Below, piece after piece: positions 8,650-16,423 of a stretch of 64,000 nt of DNA. Position 1 is the first letter of the stretch; every line of letters begins with the position of its first letter. This DNA comes from Nocardioides sp. REDSEA-S33_B3 (GTDB taxonomy: Bacteria; Actinomycetota; Actinomycetes; Propionibacteriales; Nocardioidaceae): positions 1 through 64,000 of the forward strand of contig LUPK01000012.1 of the NCBI GenBank assembly GCA_001627335.1, given 5' to 3'. Under the pieces are notes generated by a model. It searched no databases. It was not told the DNA's origin and worked only from the letters and a program-made list of their open reading frames with translations. Both the position numbers and the translations under genes were made by a program.

Positions 8650-8739
8650 TCAGCGGGGTCGACACATCGCGCTGCGGGTGCGCCCGAGGTCCACGTGGCG
8701 GCGTACCACGAGCCAGGCGTGCGTGGCGGCGAAGGTCAT
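8650..8739 (-). CDS. Leader peptide of the sulfur-assimilation operon (29 aa)
   Basis: A 29-residue reading frame begins [20 protein letters not shown] and ends with SAMCRPR; its stop lies 69 bp before the sulfite reductase start. The RRHVDL core and a cysteine-arginine tail are hallmarks of the actinobacterial 'putative leader peptide' families found ahead of sulfur-assimilation and transport genes. Mycobacteria use cysteine-coding short reading frames as attenuators that sense cysteine supply through ribosome stalling. Here only Cys26 is near the end, followed by Arg27-Pro28-Arg29. No strong Shine-Dalgarno is seen before its ATG, so it may be read from a leaderless or short-leader mRNA. Role in attenuation is inferred from family and position. 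Confidence 0.8.
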   Translation of the reverse strand: MTFAATHAWLVVRRHVDLGRTRSAMCRPR

Positions 8740-8782
8740 GTCAAGGAGTCTCAGCCCGCGGACCCCGGTCCCGCCACCGTTC

Positions 8783-8820
8783 ATCTCATGAAGTGAGATC
8801 ACGATCCCGACATCTGGGAT
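8783..8820 (-). promoter_or_regulatory. Two inverted repeats upstream of the sulfur leader: operator candidates
   Basis: ATCTCA-N5-TGAGAT (8783-8799) and ATCCC-N7-GGGAT (8804-8820) lie four bases apart, 44-81 bp upstream of the leader-peptide ATG. Tandem dyads of this kind are usual binding sites for dimeric regulators at the promoter. The regulator is unknown. The remainder of the 353-bp gap (8581-8933) holds the leader peptide and, on the plus strand, the glyA promoter. Confidence 0.45.
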
Positions 8821-8933
8821 ACCGGTGGCATGTGGTGAGCGTGGAACGGGTCCTCGGTGCGGCGCACGTCACACCGCTCGCGCGGCGCGGTCCAGCCCAC
8901 CGACCTCCTGGGCCGAGCCGTAGGCTGTGCGCC

Positions 8934-10376
8934 ATGACCGACGTCTCCCGCCTCACCAGCAGCGCCTACAGCCAGGCCCTGGAGGTCATCGCCTCCGTCG
9001 AGCCCCGCATCGCCGAGGCCACCCGTGCCGAGCTCGCCGACCAGCGCGCGTCCCTCAAGCTCATCGCGAGCGAGAACTACGCGTCCCCGGCCGTGCTGAT
9101 GACGATGGGCACCTGGTTCAGCGACAAGTACGCCGAGGGCACGGTCGGTCACCGCTTCTACGCCGGCTGCCAGAACGTCGACACCGTCGAGTCCCTGGCC
9201 GCCGAGCACGCCCGCGAGCTCTTCGGCGCCGAGTACGCGTACGTGCAGCCGCACTCGGGCATCGACGCCAACCTCGTCGCCTTCTGGTCGATCCTCGCCC
9301 ACCGCGTCGAGGGTCCCTGGCTGGAGAAGGCCGGGTCGAAGAACGTCAACGAGCTGACCGAGGAGGACTGGGAATCGCTGCGCCGCGAGCTGGGCAACCA
9401 GCGTCTGCTCGGCATGAGCCTGGACGCCGGCGGTCACCTCACCCACGGCTTCCGCCCCAACATCTCCGGCAAGATGTTCCACCAGCAGCAGTACGGCACG
9501 GACCCCGAGACGGGCCTGCTGGACTACGACGCGGTCGCCGCGAAGGCTCGCGAGTTCAAGCCGCTGGTCCTCGTCGCCGGCTACTCGGCGTACCCGCGCC
9601 GGGTGGACTTCGCGAAGATGCGCGAGATCGCCGACGAGGTCGGTGCCACGCTCATGGTCGACATGGCCCACTTCGCCGGCCTGGTGGCCGGCAAGGTCTT
9701 CACCGGCGACGAGGACCCGGTCCCGCACGCCCACGTCGTCACCACGACCACCCACAAGTCGCTGCGCGGCCCCCGCGGCGGCATGGTGCTGGCGACCGAG
9801 GAGTACGCCCCCTCCGTCGACCGCGGCTGCCCGATGGTGCTCGGTGGCCCGCTCTCGCACGTGATGGCCGCCAAGGCCGTCGCCTTCGCCGAGGCCCGCC
9901 AGGACGGCTTCCGCGCCTACGCCCAGCAGGTCGCCGACAACGCCCAGTCGCTCGCGCAGGGTTTCCTCTCCCGTGGTGCCGACCTGGTCACCGGCGGCAC
10001 CGACAACCACCTGGTGCTGCTCGACGTCTCGAAGTTCGGCCTCACCGGTCGCCAGGCCGAGTCCGCGCTGCTCGACGCCGGCGTCGTCACCAACCGCAAC
10101 TCGGTGCCGAACGACCCCAACGGCGCCTGGTACACCTCCGGCATCCGTCTCGGCACCCCGGCGCTGACCACGCGCGGCTTCGGCCACGACGAGTTCGACA
10201 CCGTCGCCGACCTCATCGTCACGGTCCTGCAGAACACCGAGGCCGGCACCACCAAGGCCGGGGGGCCCTCCAAGGCCTCCTACGCCCTGGGTGACGGCGT
10301 CGCCGACAAGGTGCGGGCCGCCTCGGCCGAGATGCTCGACAAGCACCCGCTCTACCCGGGCCTCGACCTGGCCTGA
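8934..10376 (+). CDS. glyA: Serine hydroxymethyltransferase
   Basis: 480 residues. PLP enzyme that interconverts serine and glycine and charges tetrahydrofolate with a one-carbon unit. [15 protein letters not shown] and [12 protein letters not shown] are near the N-terminus; the PLP lysine is Lys275 in [14 protein letters not shown]. It is about 50-60 residues longer than the common 415-430-residue enzyme because of an insert of roughly residues 120-170 ([20 protein letters not shown] onwards), a long form seen in actinobacteria. TAGGCT at 8921-8926 is seven bases before the ATG, so the transcript is probably leaderless. Placement next to sulfur assimilation fits serine/cysteine/one-carbon metabolism. 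Confidence 0.96.
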   Translation: MTDVSRLTSSAYSQALEVIASVEPRIAEATRAELADQRASLKLIASENYASPAVLMTMGTWFSDKYAEGTVGHRFYAGCQNVDTVESLAAEHARELFGAEYAYVQPHSGIDANLVAFWSILAHRVEGPWLEKAGSKNVNELTEEDWESLRRELGNQRLLGMSLDAGGHLTHGFRPNISGKMFHQQQYGTDPETGLLDYDAVAAKAREFKPLVLVAGYSAYPRRVDFAKMREIADEVGATLMVDMAHFAGLVAGKVFTGDEDPVPHAHVVTTTTHKSLRGPRGGMVLATEEYAPSVDRGCPMVLGGPLSHVMAAKAVAFAEARQDGFRAYAQQVADNAQSLAQGFLSRGADLVTGGTDNHLVLLDVSKFGLTGRQAESALLDAGVVTNRNSVPNDPNGAWYTSGIRLGTPALTTRGFGHDEFDTVADLIVTVLQNTEAGTTKAGGPSKASYALGDGVADKVRAASAEMLDKHPLYPGLDLA

Positions 10377-10449
10377 CCTCAGCCTGTCCAAGCGCTTCGG
10401 AGGGGCGCGGGCGCTGGCCCAGGTTCCCGAGCGCTCGAGGCCCGCGGGC

Positions 10450-12123
10450 TCAGACGGTGGGGGTGGTCCGAGTCACCACCGCGCCCAGGTCGCCACCGTC
10501 CAGCGCGCCGAAGACGCCCTCGGCCGACGGGCCGAGACGGGATGCGCAGAAGATGTCGGCGACCTCGGCGGGTGCGTGACGCACGAGCAGCGACCCCTGC
10601 AGCACGGCTGCCATCCGGCCGGCGAGGCGGCGGGCCTGACGCTCGAGCTGGTCGGGCTCGCCCATCAGAGCACCGATCATCGCGAGCGTGTCCTCGATGG
10701 CGCGGTCCAGGCGGGCATCGCCGCCGCGGGCCCTGCCGACCTCGGTGATCCAGGCGTCGAGCACCTCGGGCTCGCGACCCAGCGCCCGCAGCACGTCGAG
10801 GGCGTTGACGTTGCCCGAGCCCTCCCACACCGAGTTCAGCGGCGCCTCCCGGTAGAGCAGCGGCATGCCCGACTCCTCGACGTACCCGTTGCCGCCGAGG
10901 CACTCCAGGGCCTCGGCGACCATGAAGGGGGTGCGCTTGCAGACCCAGAACTTCGCCAGCGGCAGCGCGATGCGGCGCAGCGCCCGCTCGTGCTCGTCGT
11001 GCGGCGCGTCGACGGCCGCGGCCAGGCGCATCGCCAGGGCGGTGGCCGCCTCGGTCTCCACGTGCAGGTCGGCGATGACGTTCTGCATGAGCGGCTTGTC
11101 GACCAGGCGCGAGCCGAAGGCCGAGCGGTGGGTGACGTGCCAGGAGGCCTCCGAGACCGCGCGGCGCATCAGGGAGCTGGAGCCCAGGACGCAGTCGAGG
11201 CGCGTCGCGGCCACCATCTCGATGATGGTGCGCACCCCGCGGCCCTCGTCGCCCAAGCGGTGGGCGACGGTGCCGTCGAACTCCAGCTCCGAGGAGGCGT
11301 TGGAGCGGTTGCCGAGCTTGTCCTTCAGGCGCACGACGTCGAGCTGGTTGCGGGTGCCGTCGGCCAGCACCCGCGGGACGACGAAGCACGTGACGCCGCC
11401 CTCGGTCTGTGCCAGGACGAGGAAGACGTCGTTCATCGGGGCGCTGGTGAACCACTTGTGGCCGTGCAGGGTGTAGGTGCCGTCGGCGCCGGGCACCGGG
11501 ACGGCGCGGGTGACGTTGGCCCGGACGTCGGATCCGCCCTGCTTCTCGGTCATGCCCATGCCGGCCAGCGCACCGACCTTGTCGGTCAGCGCACGGACCC
11601 CCGGGTCGTAGCGTCGCGACGCCAGCAACGGCGTCCAATCCTTGGCCAGGGCGTCGTCGGCCCGCAGCGCCGGCACGGCGGCGTATGTCATGGAGATGGG
11701 GCACCCGTGGCCGGGCTCGGTGTGCGACCACGCCATGAACCCGGCGGCGCGACGCACGTGGGCGTGGGCAGCGCCGTCGGCCTGCTCCTCCCACGGTGCG
11801 GCGGCCAGGCCGTGCCCGACGGCGCGCTCCATCAGCCAGTGCCAGGACGGGTGGAAGCGGACCTCGTCGACGCGGTGGCCGTAGCGGTCGTAGGGGGTGA
11901 GCTCGGGGTGGTGCTCGTTGGCGAGCATTCCGTGCTCGCGCGCCTCCGCGGAGCCGGCCTCGGCGCCGAGGTCGACCAGGGAGTCCAGCACCTCCTGGGA
12001 CCCGTGCCGCAGGACGGCCTCGACGAGGGCTGCGTCGGCGGTGACGACGTTGTAGCCGGCGAGCGGCGGGGCCTGGTTGGACACGACGCGCAGGTCGGCA
12101 CGAGCGGGGGTGCGGGGCTCCAT
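10450..12123 (-). CDS. AidB-like acyl-CoA dehydrogenase family protein
   Basis: 557 residues. Acyl-CoA dehydrogenase fold with FAD-binding motifs MTEKQGGSDVRAN and HGHKWFTSAP, the AidB-subfamily segment LKDKLGNRSNASSELEF, and LECLGGNGYVEE plus YREAPLNSVWEGSGNV near the C-terminus. The length and these motifs set it in the AidB/isovaleryl-CoA-dehydrogenase-like clade and apart from ordinary 380-residue ACADs. AidB of E. coli is an alkylation-response flavoprotein that binds DNA; whether this copy acts on DNA or on acyl-CoA is not known. It converges on glyA and diverges from the YihY gene with only 17 bp between start codons. Confidence 0.88.
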   Translation of the reverse strand: MEPRTPARADLRVVSNQAPPLAGYNVVTADAALVEAVLRHGSQEVLDSLVDLGAEAGSAEAREHGMLANEHHPELTPYDRYGHRVDEVRFHPSWHWLMERAVGHGLAAAPWEEQADGAAHAHVRRAAGFMAWSHTEPGHGCPISMTYAAVPALRADDALAKDWTPLLASRRYDPGVRALTDKVGALAGMGMTEKQGGSDVRANVTRAVPVPGADGTYTLHGHKWFTSAPMNDVFLVLAQTEGGVTCFVVPRVLADGTRNQLDVVRLKDKLGNRSNASSELEFDGTVAHRLGDEGRGVRTIIEMVAATRLDCVLGSSSLMRRAVSEASWHVTHRSAFGSRLVDKPLMQNVIADLHVETEAATALAMRLAAAVDAPHDEHERALRRIALPLAKFWVCKRTPFMVAEALECLGGNGYVEESGMPLLYREAPLNSVWEGSGNVNALDVLRALGREPEVLDAWITEVGRARGGDARLDRAIEDTLAMIGALMGEPDQLERQARRLAGRMAAVLQGSLLVRHAPAEVADIFCASRLGPSAEGVFGALDGGDLGAVVTRTTPTV

Positions 12124-12140
12124 GTGGCTACCGTAGTTCC
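12124..12140. promoter_or_regulatory. Symmetric divergent promoter for two leaderless genes
   Basis: The 17 bases between the AidB-like ATG (minus) and the YihY ATG (plus) contain TACCGTA. Read on the plus strand, TACCGT (12129-12134) lies six bases before ATG 12141; read on the minus strand, TACGGT (12135-12130) lies six bases before ATG 12123. Both fit TAnnnT -10 hexamers at leaderless spacing, sharing the same DNA. Confidence 0.6.
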
Positions 12141-13091
12141 ATGCCCTCGGTCAGCGGTCGCGCCCTCGACGGCGACCGGGTCCGGGAGGCCTCCCGGCAC
12201 GTCGCGCACCAGGTGTGGCGCCTGGTCGTGACGACCGTCGCTTCCTGCCTGCGCTACCGGGTCACGGGGCTGGCCGCCGAGGCCGCCTTCTTCGCGGTGC
12301 TGTCGGTGCCGCCGCTGGTCTTCGCCCTCGCCGGGGGCATCGGCTACGTGACCGACCAGTTCACCCCCGCGCAGGTCGAGGACGTGCGGGCCGGGGTCCT
12401 GGAGTTCTCCTCCCGCGTGCTCACCGACCGCGCGGTGAGCACGGTCATCGAGCCCACCATCGACGACGTGCTCGAGGGCGGTCGGTTCGACGTCATCTCG
12501 CTGGGGTTCGTGCTGGCGCTGTGGTCGGGCTCCCGGGCGCTCAACGTCTTCGTCGACACCATCACGGTGATGCACGGCCTGGGCGGGGAGCGCGGGATCG
12601 TCCGCACCCGCGCACTGTCCTTCGTGCTCTACGTGCTGGCGATGATCACCGGCATCGTCTCCATCCCGCTGGTGGTCGCGGGGCCGACGCTGGTGCGGCA
12701 GGTGCTGCCCAACCGCGTCGACATGCTGATGACGTTCTACTGGCCGCTGGTGGTGGTGCTGAGCATCTGCTTCCTGGCCACGCTCTACCACGTGTCCGTG
12801 CCGGTCCGCACGAACTGGTCCTTCAACCTCCCCGGCGCCACCTTCTCGCTGGTGGCCTGGGTGCTCGGCTCCTACGCCCTGCGCTGGGTGCTGACAGTCA
12901 CCGCCGCGGACTCCCGCTCCATCTACGGCCCGCTCGCCGCACCCATCGCCGTCCTGCTGTGGCTCTACCTGGTGGCCATCGCCGTGCTCATCGGCGCGGC
13001 GGTCAACGCGGCCTTCGACACCGTCTTCCCGCAGGCGGCCACCACCCGTGCCCGGGCCCGTCGTACGTCGGAGCGTGCCCGTGTCCAGTAG
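12141..13091 (+). CDS. YihY/BrkB-family inner-membrane protein
   Basis: 316 residues with about six transmembrane helices, including LAAEAAFFAVLSVPPLVFALAGGIGY, FVLALWSGSRALNVFVDTI, a pair near residues 160-220, and LAAPIAVLLWLYLVAIAVLIGAAVNAAF at the C-terminus. These features match the YihY/virulence factor BrkB family (once misnamed RNase BN). The molecular role is not established. It may be read from a leaderless mRNA that shares its -10 element with the AidB-like gene. Confidence 0.9.
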   Translation: MPSVSGRALDGDRVREASRHVAHQVWRLVVTTVASCLRYRVTGLAAEAAFFAVLSVPPLVFALAGGIGYVTDQFTPAQVEDVRAGVLEFSSRVLTDRAVSTVIEPTIDDVLEGGRFDVISLGFVLALWSGSRALNVFVDTITVMHGLGGERGIVRTRALSFVLYVLAMITGIVSIPLVVAGPTLVRQVLPNRVDMLMTFYWPLVVVLSICFLATLYHVSVPVRTNWSFNLPGATFSLVAWVLGSYALRWVLTVTAADSRSIYGPLAAPIAVLLWLYLVAIAVLIGAAVNAAFDTVFPQAATTRARARRTSERARVQ

Positions 13092-13154
13092 GTTGCTGCT
13101 CCGGTGGTCGGCCCGTCGGGCCGGCGAGCGCGCGGACCGAGACGTGGTGGGGGC

Positions 13155-14249
13155 ATGGTGAACGAGGACGACGGGGTGCCCCGGCGCGTCCCCAACCTCG
13201 TCTCGCTGCCCGAGCGCGTCCGGTCGCCGTGGTTCGAGCTGAGCCGTCGACTGCTGCTGGCGCTGGGCATCCTGGTCGGCACCGTCCTGCTGGTCTGGAT
13301 CGACCGCGACGGCTACGTCGACAACGGCGACCCGGGCTCGGGGGTCAGCCTGATCGACGCCATCTACTACACGACCGTCACGTTGAGCACGACCGGCTAC
13401 GGCGACATCGCCCCGGTGGAACCGCACGCGCGGCTGATCAACGCCTTCGTCATCACCCCCGCCCGCATCGCCTTCCTGGTCCTGCTGATCGGCACGACCC
13501 TGGAGGTGCTGGCCTCCCAGGGCCGTGAGATGTTCCGGGTCGCACGCTGGAGGAAGCGCATGGGCAAGCACGTCGTCGTCATCGGCTACGGCACCAAGGG
13601 CCGCAGCGCGGTCGAGACGCTGGTCAACAACGGCACCGAGCTCGAGGACGTCGTGGTCGTCGACCCGAGCCCCGTGGCGATGCAGGACGCCCACGCCGAC
13701 GGACTGGCCGTCGTCACCGGTGACGCCACCCGGCGCGAGGTGCTGCGTCGCGCGGGGGTCGCCGACGCCGAGCAGGTCATCATCACCACCGACCGTGACG
13801 ACTCCAACGTGCTGGCGACCCTCACGGTGCGCCAGCTCAACCCCGATGCGTGGATCGTCGCGGCGGTGCGCGAGCAGGAGAACGCGCCACTGATGCGCCA
13901 GTCGGGCGCGGACTCGGTCATCACCTCCTCCGACGCCGTCGGTCGCCTGCTGGGTCTCTCGACCGTCTCGCCGACCCTGGGGTCGGTCATGGAGGACCTG
14001 CTGACCTACGGCGACGGTCTGGAGGTCGCCGAGCGCGAGCTGCTGGTCTCCGAGGTCGGCCAGCAGCCGCAGCGGCTGCCCGACCAGGTGATCGCCGTGG
14101 TGCGCGACGAGAAGGTCTACCGCTACTTCGACCCCGTGGTGACCCAGCTGGCCCGGGGCGACCGGCTCGTCGTCGTACGGCCCGCCAAGGAGCTGCCGTG
14201 GGCGCCGCGACCCGGCACGCACGGCGAGGACCTGGCCGAGGACGCCTGA
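13155..14249 (+). CDS. Potassium channel with RCK (TrkA-N/TrkA-C) domain
   Basis: 364 residues from ATG 13155. Two transmembrane segments (about residues 31-50 and 95-120) flank a pore loop with the selectivity filter STTGYGD. A Rossmann TrkA-N domain starts at KHVVVIGYGTKGRSAVE, with GDATRREVLRRAGV and TTDRDDSNVLATL, followed by a TrkA-C domain (DQVIAVVRDEKVYRYFDP). This is the MthK/GsuK type of ligand-gated K+ channel. An in-frame upstream GTG at 13104 would add 17 low-complexity residues; the ATG is preferred because of the GGTGGGGGC stretch before it. Confidence 0.92.
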   Translation: MVNEDDGVPRRVPNLVSLPERVRSPWFELSRRLLLALGILVGTVLLVWIDRDGYVDNGDPGSGVSLIDAIYYTTVTLSTTGYGDIAPVEPHARLINAFVITPARIAFLVLLIGTTLEVLASQGREMFRVARWRKRMGKHVVVIGYGTKGRSAVETLVNNGTELEDVVVVDPSPVAMQDAHADGLAVVTGDATRREVLRRAGVADAEQVIITTDRDDSNVLATLTVRQLNPDAWIVAAVREQENAPLMRQSGADSVITSSDAVGRLLGLSTVSPTLGSVMEDLLTYGDGLEVAERELLVSEVGQQPQRLPDQVIAVVRDEKVYRYFDPVVTQLARGDRLVVVRPAKELPWAPRPGTHGEDLAEDA

Positions 14250-14284
14250 CCTGCGTCGACCGAGCCTCTGCTCGAGAGCCGTGG

Positions 14285-14300
14285 TCGAACAGGTGTTCGA
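14285..14300. promoter_or_regulatory. LexA (SOS) box
   Basis: TCGAACAGGTGTTCGA is a perfect match to the Gram-positive/actinobacterial LexA consensus CGAAC-N4-GTTCG, extended by one base pair on each side. It lies 20 bp before GTG 14321. If CACGAT (14309-14314) is the -10 of a leaderless promoter, the box covers the -35 area, as expected for repression. Confidence 0.82.
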
Positions 14301-14320
14301 ACCTGTGGCACGATGGTCCG

Positions 14321-14611
14321 GTGGCCGGCGGAATGGTGAAGCGGGGGAGTGGCATCCCCCTGCGTGACCGCGTGCGCACCGGCGGCGTGCCGTCGGGAGC
14401 GGCGCCCCTCGGGCCGCGCTGTCCCGCCCGGCACTGCTGGGTCGCCGACGCTGTGGACGGCGACGGGGAGAAGCGGCCGGGCCTACTTCTGGAGTGGCGT
14501 CAGCGCGACAGGCGCTGGGAGGGCCTGGTGGTGTACGCCGCACGCATCCGTCCCCACGGCTGGGGCTTCGTGCAGGAGTGGATCCCAGCCGAGCTGCTGA
14601 CGCCGGTCTGA
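14321..14611 (+). CDS. Small conserved-looking protein under an SOS box
   Basis: 96 residues if read from GTG 14321 (leaderless, seven bases after CACGAT), or 92 from ATG 14333. The N-terminus is basic (MVKRGSGIPLRDRVRTGG); the core has RCPARHCWVADAVDGDGE, GLLLEWRQRDRRWEGLVVYA and WIPAELLTP. I do not recognise a named domain; the pattern of a short beta-rich core with conserved Trp residues recalls the small proteins sometimes encoded with the actinobacterial ImuA-ImuB-DnaE2 mutasome, but that is a memory-based guess. No mutasome gene is in this window. The perfect LexA box makes DNA-damage induction likely. Confidence 0.65.
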   Translation: MAGGMVKRGSGIPLRDRVRTGGVPSGAAPLGPRCPARHCWVADAVDGDGEKRPGLLLEWRQRDRRWEGLVVYAARIRPHGWGFVQEWIPAELLTPV

Positions 14612-14672
14612 CCCCGGCCCGACGTCGGTGGCGACTTATCTGTGGGACAGGTCACGCCCGCGCAGGTATTTC

Positions 14673-14686
14673 TATAACCTGTTCTA
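14673..14686. promoter_or_regulatory. KstR-type operator overlapping the fadD promoter
   Basis: TATAACCTGTTCTA fits the KstR consensus TnnAACnnGTTnnA at every defined position. It ends directly before the GTG start. TATAAC (14673-14678) is also a good -10 hexamer placed for transcription to begin at the GTG, so the gene is probably leaderless and the repressor would cover the -10 and the start site. Confidence 0.65.
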
Positions 14687-16336
14687 GTGAGCACCGGGTT
14701 CAACCTCTCGTCCGTCTTCGCCACCGTCGCCGCCGCCGTGCCCGAGCAGGAGGTGCTCGTCCACGGCGACCTGCGGCTGACCTACGCGCAGGTGCAGGCG
14801 CACGCCGACGGGTTCGCCCGCTTCCTGGCCTCCCGCGGCCTGGGCTGCCACACCGAGCGGGACGACCTAGCCGGGCACGAGTCCGGTCAGGACCACGTGG
14901 GGCTCTACCTCTACAACGGGCCGGAGTACCTCGAGGCCATGATCGCCTCCTATCGCGCTCGGGCGGTGCCGATCAACGTCAACTACCGCTACGTCGCCGA
15001 GGAGCTGGCCTACCTCCTGGTCGACGCCGGGACCCGGGCGCTGGTCTACCACTCCTGCTTCGCCGAGCAGGTCGCCGCCGTCCGCGCGCAGGTGCCGACC
15101 CTCGACGTGCTCGTCCAGGTGCCCGACGAGTCCGGTGCGGACCTGCTGCCCGGGGCAGTGTGGTGGGAGGACGCCGTCGCCACTCCCGAGGACGCGGCCG
15201 TGCTGCCGGAACCGACCGGGGACGACCTCTACGTCGTCTACACCGGCGGCACCACCGGCATGCCCAAGGGCGTGCTGTGGCGCCAGGACGACATGTACGT
15301 CACCTCGATGGGCGGGACCCCGTTCGGCACGACCGAGCCGTACTCGTCCTACGAGGCAATCGCGGAGAACGCGCGCAACGCCGCGGGTGGCATGACGCTG
15401 CTGATGGCGCTGCCGTTCATGCACGGCGCAGCCCAGTGGTCGACGTTCCACATGATCACCAGCGGCGGGAAGATCGTGCTGCCCGAGGACGTGAAGAGCT
15501 TCGACGCCGACGCCGTCCTGCGCACCGTGATCCGCGAGGGCTGCGTCTCCCTGCCCGTGGTGGGCGACGCGATGGTGCGCCCGATCATCGCGGCGCTCGA
15601 GGCCGGCGACTACGACCTGTCCGGCCTGGCGGCCGTCAACAACGGTGCGGCGCCGCTCTCGCCCGCGGTGCGGGCCCGGCTGATGGAGCTGCTGCCGCAC
15701 ATCCTGGTGATGGACGCGGCCGGCTCCTCGGAGACGGGCCTGCAGATGAGCTCGATGAGCCTGAAGGGCATGGAGGCCGAGGCGGCGACGTTCACCCCGG
15801 TCCCGACCACGACGGTGGTGGCCGAGGACCTCTCGCACGTCCTCTCGCCCGACGAGGCGCAGGGGGCGGGCGGCGGCTGGCTGGCTCAGCGCGGCCGGGT
15901 GCCGCTGGGCTACCTCGGCGACGCCGAGAAGACCGCGCGTACCTTCCCGATGATCGACGGCGAGCGGTTCTCGGTGCCCGGGGACCGCGCCGAGATGCTC
16001 GCCGACGGCCGGATCCGGCTGCTGGGCCGGGACGGGGTGACCATCAACTCCGGCGGGGAGAAGATCTTCGCCGAGGAGGTCGAGCGGGCCGTGGGAGCGC
16101 ACCCGGCCGTGCGCGACGTCGTGGTCGTGGGGCGACCCTCCGAGCGGTGGGGGAGCGAGCCGGTCGCGATCGTGTCGCTCAGCTCCGACGTACCGGACGA
16201 CGAGCTGCTCGCCACCGCCGCCGAGCACATCGCCCGTTACAAGCTGCCCAAGGACTTCCTGCGGGTCGACCACGTCGTCCGCTCGCCCAGCGGCAAGGCG
16301 GACTACCGCTGGGCCAAGGAGCAGGTCGGCGGCTGA
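14687..16336 (+). CDS. Acyl-CoA synthetase (FadD-type, AMP-forming)
   Basis: 549 residues, GTG start with no Shine-Dalgarno. Activates a carboxylic acid to its CoA thioester through an acyl-adenylate. The AMP/P-loop motif YTGGTTGMPKGVLWR is at about residues 185-200; GSSETG (A5-like) and GRDGVTINSGGEKIFAEEVE (A7/A8) follow; the catalytic lysine of the C-terminal lid is in SPSGKADYRWAK. The KstR-type box suggests the substrate comes from a steroid or sterol side chain or another lipid, but the chain specificity cannot be read. It converges on a hydrolase gene, with a hairpin repeat between. Confidence 0.93.
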   Translation: MSTGFNLSSVFATVAAAVPEQEVLVHGDLRLTYAQVQAHADGFARFLASRGLGCHTERDDLAGHESGQDHVGLYLYNGPEYLEAMIASYRARAVPINVNYRYVAEELAYLLVDAGTRALVYHSCFAEQVAAVRAQVPTLDVLVQVPDESGADLLPGAVWWEDAVATPEDAAVLPEPTGDDLYVVYTGGTTGMPKGVLWRQDDMYVTSMGGTPFGTTEPYSSYEAIAENARNAAGGMTLLMALPFMHGAAQWSTFHMITSGGKIVLPEDVKSFDADAVLRTVIREGCVSLPVVGDAMVRPIIAALEAGDYDLSGLAAVNNGAAPLSPAVRARLMELLPHILVMDAAGSSETGLQMSSMSLKGMEAEAATFTPVPTTTVVAEDLSHVLSPDEAQGAGGGWLAQRGRVPLGYLGDAEKTARTFPMIDGERFSVPGDRAEMLADGRIRLLGRDGVTINSGGEKIFAEEVERAVGAHPAVRDVVVVGRPSERWGSEPVAIVSLSSDVPDDELLATAAEHIARYKLPKDFLRVDHVVRSPSGKADYRWAKEQVGG

Positions 16337-16357
16337 CCACCCCCCCGGCCTCGGGAG

Positions 16358-16402
16358 GTCATGCGTCCCGAAGGAGGGGACGTCCTGTCCGTATGACGTC
16401 CC
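16358..16402. repeat. Dispersed hairpin repeat family B, copy 1
   Basis: The segment starts GTCATGCGTCCCG and ends GTATGACGTCCC. With the bases just upstream it has near-complementary ends (GGGAGGTCAT / ATGACGTCCC). A second copy with the same core (GGACGTCC-GTCCGTATGACGTCCC) lies at 50261-50310. This copy sits between convergent genes and may serve as a terminator. Confidence 0.65.
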
Positions 16403-16423
16403 GCCGCTCCCGCGCGCCTCGGC

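Noticed and set aside
10376-10450. Terminator between glyA and the AidB-like gene
   Set aside because: Several GC-rich partial complementarities are visible but no clear stem-loop stands out.
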